Origin: Flaccisagitta enflata
Lineage: Eukaryota; Chaetognatha; Sagittoidea; Aphragmophora
Direction: 5' to 3'
Length of the DNA stretch: 64,000 nt
Assembly: GCA_965153355.1 (NCBI GenBank)
Contig: OZ231127.1
Location: 86,862,001 to 86,926,000, forward strand
This document shows positions 1-12,772 of this stretch, piece after piece; within the stretch, counting starts at the first letter, position 1, and each line of letters begins with the position of its first letter. Under the pieces are notes generated by a model. That model did not search any database. It was not told where the DNA came from and worked only from the letters and a program-made list of their open reading frames with translations. The position numbers and the translations under genes were made by a program.

Positions 1-261
1 TTTTAAATCTATCTGGCGTCTTTAGAAGCTGAAATATCCTTGGTAGAAGTTGTATATATCAGGATGTGCAGAAAATCTGCTAAAAACATAAAAGTACATA
101 ATCCACACTTCTTGATTGCCCAGTAATGAAACAGTAGCCTTCAATTGTTCTAACAGATGTTAATGTGCTGTTTAAAAGATAATTGGTTGGCAAAGATTCC
201 AATTATAATGTCATCCATTACAGAATTTTTACCAGCAACCTGAGCTTTTCAACACTAATAA

Positions 262-356
262 AGGTTTGAGCTACAGATGCCAGATTAGTCCCAAATGAAA
301 GATATTTTAATTTTCTTTCATTTGAGTCCAATCTGGCATCTATAGCTCAAACCGTT
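262..356. repeat. Local hairpin inside the palindrome arm
   Basis: GGTTTGAGCTACAGATGCC at the left is complementary to GGCATCTATAGCTCAAACC at the right, with about 43-bp arms meeting around TTTAATTTTC. The inverted counterpart lies near 5938-6036. This could be a small foldback element or a preferred site for palindrome growth. Confidence 0.8.
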
Positions 357-1784
357 TAGACAGGAGAATGATTTGAAGAAAAATTTCCAGGTTACTGGTA
401 AAAATTCTGTGAAATGGGAAAGTTTGACAAGAGTATAATTCATTCCTTTGCCAACCAAGATTATTCTTATGAAAAACGGCACATTCTAACATCTAGTAGA
501 ACTAATTAGGAGGCTATACCCCAAATTTCGTATTACTGGGCCATCAAGAAGTGTGGTTTTTGTACTTTTATGTTTTTACCAAATTTTTTGCACATCCTGT
601 TATACTTATTTCCTAGGTAGTATTTTGGAAGAGTGATATTCCCGAGAAATGAAACAAAATGAAACTATGACAACAAACTATGACAACAATAAATGTCAAT
701 ATCGGTCGATCCAATTTGAAATCTTAAGAGTTGTTCAAACGCATCATATCTAAAGTATGTTATTCGATCCATTTAAAAGCAACCCTGATCAAAAGACGAT
801 GCGTACTTTTCTCATCACGGGACAACTGTCGGATAAGAGCTCAATTTCTCCTTTTCGATTTCTATTTAGATACAGGTACATGAAAAACATTTCGGTCTTA
901 ATTTGTGCAAATGATTTCCCAAGCCAAAGGAACCCTCCCGACTGATTGCTGATAAAATTTGAGCCAGGCAATTAGGCACCACTTGTTTGTTATTGTCATT
1001 TCCAAGAATTGGCGACAGTTTATCTTAAATAGTATTTCTAGGATGCTTCTAGTAAGTTCAAACCATAGTGCACAGTTCTTTGGTCAGAGCATCCTCTCGA
1101 AAATGGGAAAAACAGTTGCCAAAACAAATCCACGCCACATCTGGATTTACCTTTCTAATTTTTTCTCTTTTCATTTTTCCCTTTTTTTTTTTTTTTTTTT
1201 TTTTTGCATTGGCCCTCAGTTTTTGCGGTCTTGCATAATTTCTGGTATTTGGTGTCAAATGTCCGTAGCCAAAAAGGTTTTTGATTTTTTGTTAAACCCA
1301 TTTATCCAAATATTTCCAGATAATGCTCGTTAGTTCAACAGTCTTACCTTCGTGCGAGTAACCATATATATATGTGAATATACCACTCTCTTATGCACAT
1401 TGCAAATTGCATTGCATAGTAGGCCTTGCCAAAAAGCACCGAAAATTGCGGTTTTTCGTTACTGGCTAAGTGTCTTTATAGAAGGCTGTGTCCAAGGTCA
1501 GAAACGCGAAATATTGCGTAACGCGAAATTGGCTGAAATACTGATTTCTGGGCATTACGGCCCCTGCCCAGCCACATTACAGCCTCACCCAGCTACATAC
1601 TGCCCCTACCCTGCCGCAATACTGCCCCTACCCTCCCGCCAACGGCTACTTATTGGCCGTGTTGGATAGGCATGCCAAACAGACTTGCAGACGCACCGAC
1701 GGAACATCTATCAATTGCACTTGTCCCTGACTGATATCTACTTGGTCTATGACTGACGTCTTTACTTTTTGTCCTCTGTTCTTG

Positions 1785-1939
1785 TAAGTCGCGTGCACGC
1801 GACCCTATAACCCGCTATGTTCGTCGGTCGGTAAGGGGCGTATTTTGCATTATTGTTCCTGCCCAAATGCTTGGCTAACCTTTTTTTATCACTATGCCTA
1901 CCCGCACGCGACTTGGGTAGCCGTGTATCCGGCCTTGTT
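1785..1939 (-). repeat. Family A hairpin-ended dispersed element
   Basis: Read on the plus strand it begins AAGTCGCGTGCACGCGAC, a self-complementary end, and finishes CCGCACGCGACTTGGG followed by CCGTGTATCCGGCCTTGTT. The terminal stem AGTCGCGTGC is complementary to GCACGCGACT near the other end. The middle carries GTCGGTCGG tetranucleotide repeats and a short CCTGCCC segment that recurs in all copies. I do not recognise a named transposon family. Confidence 0.75.
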
Positions 1940-2510
1940 CTTTCGTGCTCCGTGACTCCGACCCCATTTTAACATGGAGCGTTTGTCAGCTCTTTGGCCA
2001 CACCGACCCTGTCCAAATGTTCTGGTGACCTTCTCTTCAAGTGCCCCTGTCCATCCCCACGCGACAGGGACAGACGTGTATCTGGCTTTGTTTCCTTGTT
2101 GCCGACCTTGTCCTTGGCTTGCTCTTTCACTTGTCCTCGTTTTGGCACCAAATCAACGACGACATTCGACCTGATAACAACTTCATCTCCTTCTCCTCTC
2201 CGTCACCAAATTCTTCCATCTCTTCTTCATTCTTCTTCTTCCTCCTCCTTCTCTTCCTCCTCCTCTTCCAACTCCTCCTCATCATCTACGATTTGTTACC
2301 AACTTCAAAGCTTTCATTCCACCCAAATTTGTATATATTTTTGTTCTCTCTTTTCATCTTTTTTCTTTTCTTTTTTTTTTTTTTTTCCCTTTTTTTTTTG
2401 CTTTTTTTTTTTGTTCTTCTTTCCCATTCCGCCGTAATTCAAAATTTTCTGTCTCATTGGATTCTCCGTGTCGAATTACACAACCATTTACTTTCCATCT
2501 CTTCCCTTAC

Positions 2511-2673
2511 TTTTTTAGTCGCGGACACGCGATTCTACATCTCGTGCCGTGCCGGTTTGTCACGGTCGGTCCGTAACAAAACTTTTCTAAAATTGCGAGC
2601 GGTTTTCGCATTACTGTTCCTGCACAACCGTCCGCGACTGGATTGCCGTGCATCCGGCCTTGTTTTTCCTTTC
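2511..2673 (-). repeat. Family A element, GGAC-stem variant
   Basis: It starts TTTTTAGTCGCGGACACGCGA and ends ACCGTCCGCGACTGGATTGCC then ATCCGGCCTTGTT. The stem is AGTCGCGGAC here, and the far end carries the exact complement GTCCGCGACT, so both ends differ from the element at 1785 in a matched way. Confidence 0.75.
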
Positions 2674-3021
2674 ATTCCTTTCTCACTGTCTCTGACTCGG
2701 TTTGTATTCACTTGTTCGTTTGTTTCATTCTTTAGCTTGTCTATCTTGTCTATCTTGTCTAGCTTCTCTGACTTTCAGTTTAACTTCAATTCCATTCTTT
2801 CTCTGATTTTAGTTTCACCCGCAAAAATCAAAGCCTAATCCAGCACTTTTTGAACCAATATTGCCTCTTTTCTTAGTCCGTCCGTTGGTCTGACCGTGAT
2901 GCTTCAGCGGAAAAGTGAGATGCTGCGGTCATGATTGTGAGTGTTCGGGAAAGGGGGGAGGGAATTGTAACCCCACTCGTCCGCGACGATGTTGTAACAC
3001 CGCGTTACTTGTTTTACCGAG

Positions 3022-3294
3022 GCTTATCCAATAAACAAATAGCCTTGGCATTTGAATATTTGGATGTTTGAATGTGAGTAGAAAAAAAAGAACTAGAATA
3101 GAATTGGCCAACTTTTTTTTGTCTTGTTCAAGAGAAAAAAATATCTAATCAAAAAAAGGGAGTGGTGAATTTTATCGCATATATATGCGAAAAACAAAAT
3201 TGAATGGAATTGAAATCAATTTGCTTCAACATAACAATAAAAGTGGAAATTGATTTTTTTTTCTTTTTTGAAGCATTTTATTATAGCACGGTTA
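3022..3294. other. Spacer between palindrome arms
   Basis: This unique A/T-rich 273-bp segment is not shared between the arms. It contains short A-runs and a TCGCATATATATGCGA palindrome at 3174-3190. I see no gene in it. Confidence 0.7.
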
Positions 3295-3651
3295 CTCGGT
3301 AAAACAAGTAACGCGGTGTTACAACATCGTCGCGGACGAGTGGGGTTACAATTCCCTCCCCCCTTTCCCGAACACTCACAATCATGACCGCAGCATCTCA
3401 CTTTTCCGCTGAAGCATCACGGTCAGACCAACGGACGGACTAAGAAAAGAGGCAATATTGGTTCAAAAAGTGCTGGATTAGGCTTTGATTTTTGCGGGTG
3501 AAACTAAAATCAGAGAAAGAATGGAATTGAAGTTAAACTGAAAGTCAGAGAAGCTAGACAAGATAGACAAGATAGACAAGCTAAAGAATGAAACAAACGA
3601 ACAAGTGAATACAAACCGAGTCAGAGACAGTGAGAAAGGAATGAAAGGAAA

Positions 3652-3805
3652 AACAAGGCCGGATACACGGCAATCCAGTCGCGGACGGTTGTGCAGGAGC
3701 AGTAATGCGAAAACCACTCGCAATTTTAGAAATATTTGTTACGGACCGACCGACCGACCGACCGACACGGCAAGGTGTAGAGTCGCGTGTCCGCGACTAA
3801 AAAAG
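3652..3805 (+). repeat. Family A element (mirror of 2511-2673)
   Basis: AACAAGGCCGGATACACGG start, CAGTCGCGGACGG inner stem, GACC/GACG tetranucleotide tract, and a GAGTCGCGTGTCCGCGACTA hairpin followed by AAAAA. This is the orientation in which the element has an A-rich 3' end. Confidence 0.75.
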
Positions 3806-3918
3806 TAAGGGAAGAGATGGAAAGTAAATGGTTGTGTAATTCGACACGGAGAATCCAATGAGACAGAAAATTTTGAATTACGGCGGAATGGGAAAGAAGA
3901 ACAAAAAAAAAAGGCAAA

Positions 3919-3951
<33 letters not shown>

Positions 3952-4381
3952 AAAAGAAAAAAGATGAAAAGAGAGAACAAAAATATATACAAATTTGGGT
4001 GGAATGAAAGCTTTGAAGTTGGTAACAAATCGTAGATGATGAGGAGGAGTTGGAAGAGGAGGAGGAAGAGAAGGAGGAGGAAGAAGAAGAATGAAGAAGA
4101 GATGGAAGAATTTGGTGACGGAGAGGAGAAGGAGATGAAGTTGTTATCAGGTCGAATGTCGTCGTTGATTTGGTGCCAAAACGAGGACAAGTGAAAGAGC
4201 AAGCCAAGGACAAGGTCGGCAACAAGGAAACAAAGCCAGATACACGTCTGTCCCTGTCGCGTGGGGATGGACAGGGGCACTTGAAGAGAAGGTCACCAGA
4301 ACATTTGGACAGGGTCGGTGTGGCCAAAGAGCTGACAAACGCTCCATGTTAAAATGGGGTCGGAGTCACGGAGCACGAAAG

Positions 4382-4537
4382 AACAAGGCCGGATACACGG
4401 CTACCCAAGTCGCGTGCGGGTAGGCATAGTGATAAAAAAAGGTTAGCCAAGCATTTGGGCAGGAACAATAATGCAAAATACGCCCCTTACCGACCGACGA
4501 ACATAGCGGGTTATAGGGTCGCGTGCACGCGACTTAC
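4382..4537 (+). repeat. Family A element (mirror of 1785-1939)
   Basis: AACAAGGCCGGATACACGG start, AAGTCGCGTGCGGGTAGGC inner stem region, and a GGTCGCGTGCACGCGACTTA hairpin at the end. The stem is AGTCGCGTGC on both sides. Confidence 0.75.
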
Positions 4538-6301
4538 AAGAACAGAGGACAAAAAGTAAAGACGTCAGTCATAGACAAAGTAGATATCAGTCAGGGACAA
4601 GTGCAATTGATAGATGTTCCGTCGGTGCGTCTGCAAGTCTGTTTGGCATGCCTATCCAACACGGCCAATAAGTAGCCGTTGGCGGGAGGGTAGGGGCAGT
4701 ATTGCGGCAGGGTAGGGGCAGTATGTAGCTGGGTGAGGCTGTAATGTGGCTGGGCAGGGGCCGTAATGCCCAGAAATCAGTATTTCAGCCAATTTCGCGT
4801 TACGCAATATTTCGCGTTTCTGACCTTGGACACAGCCTTCTATAAAGACACTTAGCCAGTAACGAAAAACCGCAATTTTCGGTGCTTTTTGGCAAGGCCT
4901 ACTATGCAATGCAATTTGCAATGTGCATAAGAGAGTGGTATATTCACATATATATATGGTTACTCGCACGAAGGTAAGACTGTTGAACTAACGAGCATTA
5001 TCTGGAAATATTTGGATAAATGGGTTTAACAAAAAATCAAAAACCTTTTTGGCTACGGACATTTGACACCAAATACCAGAAATTATGCAAGACCGCAAAA
5101 ACTGAGGGCCAATGCAAAAAAAAAAAAAAAAAAAAAAAAGGGAAAAATGAAAAGAGAAAAAATTAGAAAGGTAAATCCAGATGTGGCGTGGATTTGTTTT
5201 GGCAACTGTTTTTCCCATTTTCGAGAGGATGCTCTGACCAAAGAACTGTGCACTATGGTTTGAACTTACTAGAAGCATCCTAGAAATACTATTTAAGATA
5301 AACTGTCGCCAATTCTTGGAAATGACAATAACAAACAAGTGGTGCCTAATTGCCTGGCTCAAATTTTATCAGCAATCAGTCGGGAGGGTTCCTTTGGCTT
5401 GGGAAATCATTTGCACAAATTAAGACCGAAATGTTTTTCATGTACCTGTATCTAAATAGAAATCGAAAAGGAGAAATTGAGCTCTTATCCGACAGTTGTC
5501 CCGTGATGAGAAAAGTACGCATCGTCTTTTGATCAGGGTTGCTTTTAAATGGATCGAATAACATACTTTAGATATGATGCGTTTGAACAACTCTTAAGAT
5601 TTCAAATTGGATCGACCGATATTGACATTTATTGTTGTCATAGTTTGTTGTCATAGTTTCATTTTGTTTCATTTCTCGGGAATATCACTCTTCCAAAATA
5701 CTACCTAGGAAATAAGTATAACAGGATGTGCAAAAAATTTGGTAAAAACATAAAAGTACAAAAACCACACTTCTTGATGGCCCAGTAATTGAAATTCCTC
5801 TGTTCAATTTACTAGATGCAGTTGTCTTTCATAAGAATATCTTGGTTGGCAAAGGAATGAATTATACTTCACAACTTTCCATTTCTAAGATTTTACCAGT
5901 AACCTGGAAATTTTTCTTCAAATCATTCTCCTGTCTAAACGGTTTGAGCTATAGATGCCAGATTGGACTCAAATGAAAGAAAATTAAAATATCTTTCATT
6001 TGGGACTAATCTGGCATCTGTAGCTCAAACCGTTTAGACAGGAGAATGATTTGAAGAAAAACCTGGTTTGGCACCTCATGAATGGGAAAGTTTGACCAGG
6101 TATAAATTCATTCCTTTAACCAAATTATACTATGAAAAACTTTATTCTAACATCTAGTAGAAAAGAGGCTATACCTCAAATTTCATTTACTGGGCCATCA
6201 AGAAGTGTGGTTTTTGTGTTGTTGCTACTAAATTTTTGCACATGTTATATACAACTTCTACCAAGGATATTTCAGCTTCTAAAGACGCCAGATAGATTTA
6301 A

Positions 6302-7139
6302 AAAAAAAGAAATTAATCTTCATCAAAAAATCTTCAAAATGAGCCCAACCTGAAGTTTGTAACTCTAACCATTTGGAAATTACAAGCAAAAGAGTAAAAA
6401 CGTTCATTTTGTGAATCAGGAGAATATTGAACGTACTAAAATGTGAAAATTTCAAGTCGCTTTTAAGAAGAGATATCATGGCTCCCAGAACAGCTAGATA
6501 CTTTTTTCAAAAAAGCAAACTCATCTACATCAAAAAATCTAAAAGATGAGCTCAACCTGGTTCCTGTGGCTTCAATCATTTAAAAACGGCCGACAAAACT
6601 ATATACACTTTCCCAAATAGAAAATTTTCGTTATAATGATATGACAAGATCATACATTACTAGTTAAAACGACTCTGAAAATTGTTTTCAAAACCTTTTA
6701 AAAGAATGTTCAGTTAGAAAACAAGTCACTTGACAAATAAACACTTTCATTATGATTATGAAGTAAATATTCAATCAGTAAATCATGTTATACCACGGGT
6801 GTATATATACTTTTTTCCAAGGTAGTAGATGCGTCCTCTCAGGTGAATTCTGTATCCTAGAAAGTAATTGTATGAATGCGAGTGACAAAAACGGTGCAGT
6901 GGCCATGCATTGATCATGGAAAATGACCATTATGCAAAAGTTATTTTGATCATTGGGTAAAGTCCGTATTGCAAAATACAGGTTACTTGCAAAAACGCAA
7001 AAGAAGTAACTGTGACGAGAAGAAAAAAAAACAATTTAATGACCGACCAAAATAACAGCGGAAAAAAAAAATTAAGCTCCGCCAACGACAAAATCATCCC
7101 TCAGATGGAAGACAAATAATCAGTCGTGAATGCTCTAAT
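6302..7139. other. A/T-rich intergenic sequence, no gene seen
   Basis: There are two diverged direct copies of a short motif (TCATCAAAAAATCTTCAAAATGAGC near 6320 and ACATCAAAAAATCTAAAAGATGAGC near 6527). The same motif type recurs near 39900. No splice-bounded or long open frame is visible. Confidence 0.5.
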
Positions 7140-7468
7140 GCCAGAAGAACAAGCCCGACCGGGCAACGATGCGTCCGGGCTGTGTCTCAGCGTGTATTGA
7201 TCATATGGACATATAGGAGAGAGCAGATGGGATCGAACAGACGGGTGAAAATACTCAAAACATTCGTTGATCGCTTGCTTCAGTAGATTCACCGAGGCCA
7301 CAAAACTGCCGAGCAGACGCGCGGTTTTTGCACAGGCGTAACGGACTGACCGACTGACCGATGGACGGACGGATTGACGGACGGGACCGACGGACGGACC
7401 GACGACCGGACGGACGGACGGACAGACCCTCTTATAGAGATGCGTTCCTGACGGACGCATCTAAAAAG
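7140..7468 (+). repeat. Family A-related element, GATGCGTCC-stem variant (family C)
   Basis: It begins AAGCCCGACCGGGCAACGATGCGTCCGGGC. After a long GGAC/GACC tetranucleotide tract it ends CTCTTATAGAGATGCG then GGACGCATCTAAAAA. The architecture is that of family A (inner stem, tetranucleotide tract, CTTATAGAG, hairpin, A-run), but every stem arm reads GATGCGTCC/GGACGCATC where family A has AGTCGCG. A second copy lies at 53282-53512. Confidence 0.75.
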
Positions 7469-8570
7469 GAAGGACGATTAAAAGGAGGAATTAGAGCACT
7501 GAGACCAGAGAGACATTGACACAAGACACAAGGAACATCCATCTTACTAGAAATGGCCTGTGCTGAACAGATGACCTATGCAGGCTCCTGATTATGTTGC
7601 AGCATGTGAAGGCTGCTGCTGGAAGGGAAGGGGGCACAGCTGAAGGTCTTGGAGTGGGAGAAAAGTAAAAGAAGGCTAAGAAAAGAAGAAAAAAAGAAGA
7701 AGAAAAACAAAAGGAAAAGAAAAAGGAAAAAGATGCAGTGGAAAATCAAATAGAGAGAAAAAGGAAAAGATGCAGTTAAAGATTAAAAAAAAAAGAAAAG
7801 AAAGAGAGGACATTCCTTTTCCTGTAACCATGATTTTTTTTTCTTTTTGAAATTGCAAATGAAAAAAGCTATCATCTATCCAGCTACCATCACACTCATT
7901 TGAAGAGAATCAAGGATGAGTGTAAAAATGTTTTTGATGGCTAAAGTAGAGTTTCATCAAAAACCTTAATTTTGTGTGGTCAAGATGGACTGGCGGAAGA
8001 TTTTAGTTCACAAATCCTGCTGCCCGGAAGAAAATCATAATCAAGAGGCCTGAACCTATGCTTTCAAATCAAAACTCTTTCTTCTCCTCCTCTGCCTTCT
8101 TCTTCTTTTTCTTTTCTTCTTCTTCTTCTTCTTCTTCTTCTTCTTCTTCTTCTTCTTCATCGTCTTCTTCTTCAACGCCTTTCCAAAATTAGCCTCTGAG
8201 CCCAAATCCAAGCCGCAACTACGCAAACTACTGTCTCGACAGTTAATATGAGCTTTATAGAAGATTTATCTTTTTGATGTGTATGTCATCCACGCTTTCA
8301 TGGTCACTTTGCTCCAACAATTACCCACTTTGGGGCGTCGGGTACCACTAACCAGTAACCATCTTACTCTGCCATTTCGAAAAGAAAAGACAATTTGGTG
8401 TACAAATTGTATCGCCTCCAGAATTGATCCCAGACTCTGCAAATCCTTAACTTGAGTGCAAATGCAATTTTTCAACTGCGCCACTGAATTTGTCTAAATG
8501 GCACTTGAAAATTCAATTCTGTCATTCTATCCTTTAGTTAGCACCATTTATTGGTTTAGTATCTTTCCAT
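7469..8570. other. Low-complexity intergenic sequence
   Basis: Contains purine-rich AGAAAA stretches at 7660-7860 and a CTT/CTTT tract around 8090-8170. The interval 8180-8570 shows no recognisable gene, although it is more mixed in composition. Confidence 0.5.
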
Positions 8571-8575
8571 AATTT

Positions 8576-8795
8576 ACAAAATAAACAAAATAAACAAGAA
8601 AAAAAAAATAAACAAAATAAACAAAATAAACAAAATAAACAAAATAAACAAAATAAACAAAATAAACAAAATAAACAAAATAAACAAAATAAACAAAATA
8701 AACAAAATAAACAAAATAAACAAAATAAACAAAATAAAAAATAAACAAAATAAATAAAATAAACAAAATAATCAAAATAAACAAAACAAACGATA
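8576..8795. repeat. 9-bp minisatellite (AAAATAAAC)n
   Basis: There are about 24 near-perfect tandem units of nine bases, with an interruption near 8600. Open frames across it are three-residue repeats and are not considered genes. Confidence 0.95.
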
Positions 8796-9294
8796 TCTTT
8801 AATCATCTAGCACTTGGATAAGTATGATTTCTATTAGTAAATGATTATTTCTTCTGTTTAAAAGTTGCTGTACAATACATGTTGCTGATCAAGCTTCCGA
8901 ACGAAACAGGGCCGATGAATGGAAAAGAATGCTTTTATTCCACTTTAGATTTCTTCTTCAACACTGTAACACCAGAAGGGGTGGCGAGATGAATGGATGG
9001 ATGGACGAACGTACAGATTTTCCTGGGGTTCAACAGAGTTTCGTGTCCATTGGGCTAAGGAATTGATTAAATGAACAGATGGACGGAAAGCTTAACGAAT
9101 TTTGATTTTCTGTTAACAAGACGAAAAAAATCCATGAGGGAAAAAAACGATCAAGATCGATTTTCATCGCGAAAAAGCAGGAAAATGGAATCGAAATTTG
9201 GTAGAAATCAGGAAAAGGGAGAGAGAGAGATAAGAGAGGAGATTACGACGAGAGATGCAACTGCAAGACCGGCAGAAAAACAGGTGAGAAGAGG
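8796..9294. other. Intergenic sequence without a recognised gene
   Basis: Mixed sequence with a few GGATGGATGGACG tetranucleotide remnants near 8990 and a purine-rich run into the GA tracts. No gene features seen. Confidence 0.45.
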
Positions 9295-9785
<491 letters not shown>

Positions 9786-10619
9786 GTCACAAGGACGAAT
9801 GGAAAGACTCCCTCATTGCGATGCGATGACGCATTAAACAAGACAATTAGATACTAGAATGATGGACAGATAGACAGGCAAAGGAAAGGACGAGAGATCG
9901 GTCAGGAGAGAAAGAGCAAGCAAGAGAGAGACATAGAAGGACAGACAAAGTTAGTACAAGTAATTGAGACAGAAGAAGAAGCATAGAGATAAATGAACTG
10001 ACACAGACAGACACAGAGAGCCAGAGACAGATATATGGCGAGAGACAGAGGGCGAGACATAAACAGGGCGAGAGACAAAACGGGACAGACATTAGGCTAG
10101 AGACAGAGAGTGAGAGACGGAAAGCGAGACAGACTGAAGGCGAAAGACAGAGAGATTGAGACACTGATGATTGAAATGGAATTCTCTGCATGATTGAAAT
10201 GGAATTCTCTGCATCTTGTTCAATTTGTGAGACGGAATGAAGGGGAGAGACAGGGATATTGAGGCAGAAAGTTTGACAGACACAAGGCGAGAGACAGAGA
10301 GATTGAGACACTCGAGGAAACTGATGATTAGAATGGAACTTTCTGCACCTTGTTAAATTTGTGAAACAGAATAAAGGGGAGAGACAAAGAGATTGAGACA
10401 GAAAGCGAGACAGACACAAGGTGAGAGACAGATAGATTGAGACACCGGGGAGCCTGACGAGTTCCCACTAAAATCGAATTCTCTGCATCTTGCTCAATTT
10501 GCTAGACACAAGAGCGAGAGACAAAGACTGATAGACAGAAAGCGAGACAGACAGAAGACAAGAGGAAGAGAATTGAGATTGAAAGCGAGACAGTCACAAA
10601 GGGAGAGACAGAGAGATTG
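9786..10619. repeat. Degenerate GAGACAGA-rich repeat
   Basis: This purine-rich sequence is built from AGAGACAGAGAGATTGAGACA-like blocks interleaved with three copies of a GGAATTCTCTGCATC(A/T)TG segment (near 10180, 10200 and 10475). It appears to be the diverged edge of the 32-bp array that follows. Confidence 0.75.
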
Positions 10620-12180
10620 AGACAGAAAATGAGATAGACATTAGTCGAGAGACAGAGAGATTGAGACACATATCAGTCGAGAGACAGAGTGATTAAGACA
10701 GACATTAGTCGAGAGACAGAGAGATTGAGACAGACATTAGTCAAGAGACAGAGAGATTGAGACAGACATTAGTCGAGAGACAGAGAGATTGAGACAGACA
10801 TTAGTATAGAGACAGAGCGATTGAGACAGACATTAGTCGAGAGACAGAGCGATTGAGACACACATCAGTCGAGAGACAGAGTGATTAAGACAGATATTAG
10901 TCGAGAGACAGAGAGATTGAGACAGACATTAGTCGAGAGACAGAGAGATTGAGACAGACATTAGTCGAGAGACAGAGAGATTGATACAGACATTAGTATA
11001 GAGACAGAGCAATTGAGACAGACATTAGTCGAGAGACAGAGAGATTGAGACAGACATTAGTCGAGAGACAGAGAGATTGAGACAGACATTAGTCGAGAGA
11101 CAGAGAGATTGAGACAGACATTAGTCTAGAGACAGAGAGATTGAGACAGACATTAGTCGAGAGACAGAGAGATTGAGACAGACATTAGTCGAGAGACAGA
11201 GAGATTGAGACAGACATTAGTCGAGAGACAGAGAGATTGAGACAGACATTAGTCGAGAGACAGAGAGATTGAGACAGACATTAGTCTAGAGACAGAGAGA
11301 TTGAGACAGAAAATGAGATAGACATAAGGCCAGAGAGATTGAGACAGACATTAGTCGAGAGACAGAGAGATTGAGACAGACATTTACAGAGACAGAGAGA
11401 TTGAGACAGAAAATGAGATAGACATCAGTCGAGAGACAGAGAGATTGAGACACACATCAGTCGAGAGACAGAGAGATTGAGACAGACATTATTCGAGAGA
11501 CAGAGAGATTGAGACCGACATTAGTCGAGAGACAGAGAGATTGAGACACACATCAGTCGAGAGACAGAGAGATTGAGACAGAAAATGAGATAGACATAAG
11601 GCCAGAGACAGAGAGATTGAGACACTCATCAGTCGAGAGACAGAGCGATTGAGACAGACATCAGTCGAGAACAGAGCGATTGAGACAGAAAATGTGATAG
11701 ACATAAGGCCAGAGACAGAGAGATTGAGACACTCATCAGTCGAGAGACAGAGAGATTGAGACAGACATCAGTCGAGAGACAGAGCAATTGAGACAGAAAA
11801 TGAGATAGACATAAGGCCAGAGAGATTGAGACAGACGTTAGTCGAGAGACAGAGAGATTGAGACAGACATTAGTCGAGAGACAGAGAGATTGAGACAGAC
11901 ATCAGTCGAGAGACAGAGAGATTGAGACAGAAAATGAGATAGACATAAGGCCAGAGACAGAGAGATTGAGACACTCATCAGTCGAGAGACAGAGCGATTG
12001 AGACAGACATCAGTCGAGAACAGAGCGATTGAGACAGAAAATGAGATAGACATAAGGCCAGAGACAGAGAGATTGAGACACTCATCAGTCGAGAGACAGA
12101 GAGATTGAGACAGACATCAGTCGAGAGACAGAGCGATTGAGACAGAAAATGAGATAGACATAAGGCCAGAAAGATTGAGA
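10620..12180. repeat. 32-bp minisatellite array
   Basis: About 45 tandem units with consensus GAGATTGAGACAGACATTAG followed by TCGAGAGACAGA. From about 11300 onward a longer higher-order unit appears that inserts AAAATGAGATAGACATAAGGCC. Blocks at 11600-11800 and 11950-12150 are near-identical higher-order copies. Confidence 0.93.
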
Positions 12181-12243
12181 GACCGGGGAAACCGACGACT
12201 GAAATGGAATTTTCTGCATCTTGTTCAATTTGTGAAGGCAGCG

Positions 12244-12274
<31 letters not shown>

Positions 12275-12439
12275 CTGAGGTAAGTTAAAACGCCAGCATC
12301 ACTGCTGCTGCTGTTGCTGCTGATGCTGCCGTTGTTGCTCATCCAAAGGCCGCGGTTATTTGCCGCTTTGAGCTTGGTTGATGCCAACGCTGTTGCCGAC
12401 TCAGTTCGTTGGTAGGTAGTTAATCATGTGTTCATCTTG

Positions 12440-12539
<100 letters not shown>

Positions 12540-12772
12540 TTCATTGCCTAATACTCGTTTCCCCAGTCACGTGCCGTGGGCCGGGGCAGTGATTAATGAA
12601 TAAATCTAGCTAGGCATTTGGGCAGAGGCAACGTACGATAACCGGGTAACCGTATTACAGCAATAACTGAATCACTCAATCATGCGACTTCAAGATTCAA
12701 GATTTACACCTAAAAATGATAACGGTTGATGACCTATATGTTTTCCATAAAAAGGAAGTTTTGCCCCTTCTC

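Larger units (their letters stand above)
1..3021. repeat. Left arm of a ~3 kb-arm palindrome
   Basis: This arm is matched in reverse complement by 3295-6301. For example, the first 60 bases pair with the last 60 before 6301, and the TACTTGTTTTACCGAG end near 3005-3021 pairs with CTCGGTAAAACAAGTA near 3295. Much of the arm is identical base for base, but there are patches of difference at 2540-2610, at 480-560 and in poly-T lengths. The outer match starts at base 1, so the repeat may continue beyond the window. The arm holds two family A hairpin elements, a local hairpin at 262-356 and pyrimidine tracts at 2220-2420. I see no protein-coding gene in it; open frames here are low-complexity. Confidence 0.93.
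3295..6301. repeat. Right arm of the palindrome
   Basis: This is the reverse complement of 1-3021. It ends at AAAGACGCCAGATAGATTTAA, which pairs with the first bases of the window. The divergence from the left arm is patchy: the family A copy at 3652-3805 has a longer GACC tetranucleotide tract than its mirror at 2511. That argues for two real arms that have drifted or been partly homogenised, not one read folded on itself. Confidence 0.93.

Noticed and set aside
757-1333. Small open frames in the palindrome arms
   Set aside because: They appear identically on both arms only because the arms are inverted copies. They lack splice borders, domain similarity and composition bias expected of genes.
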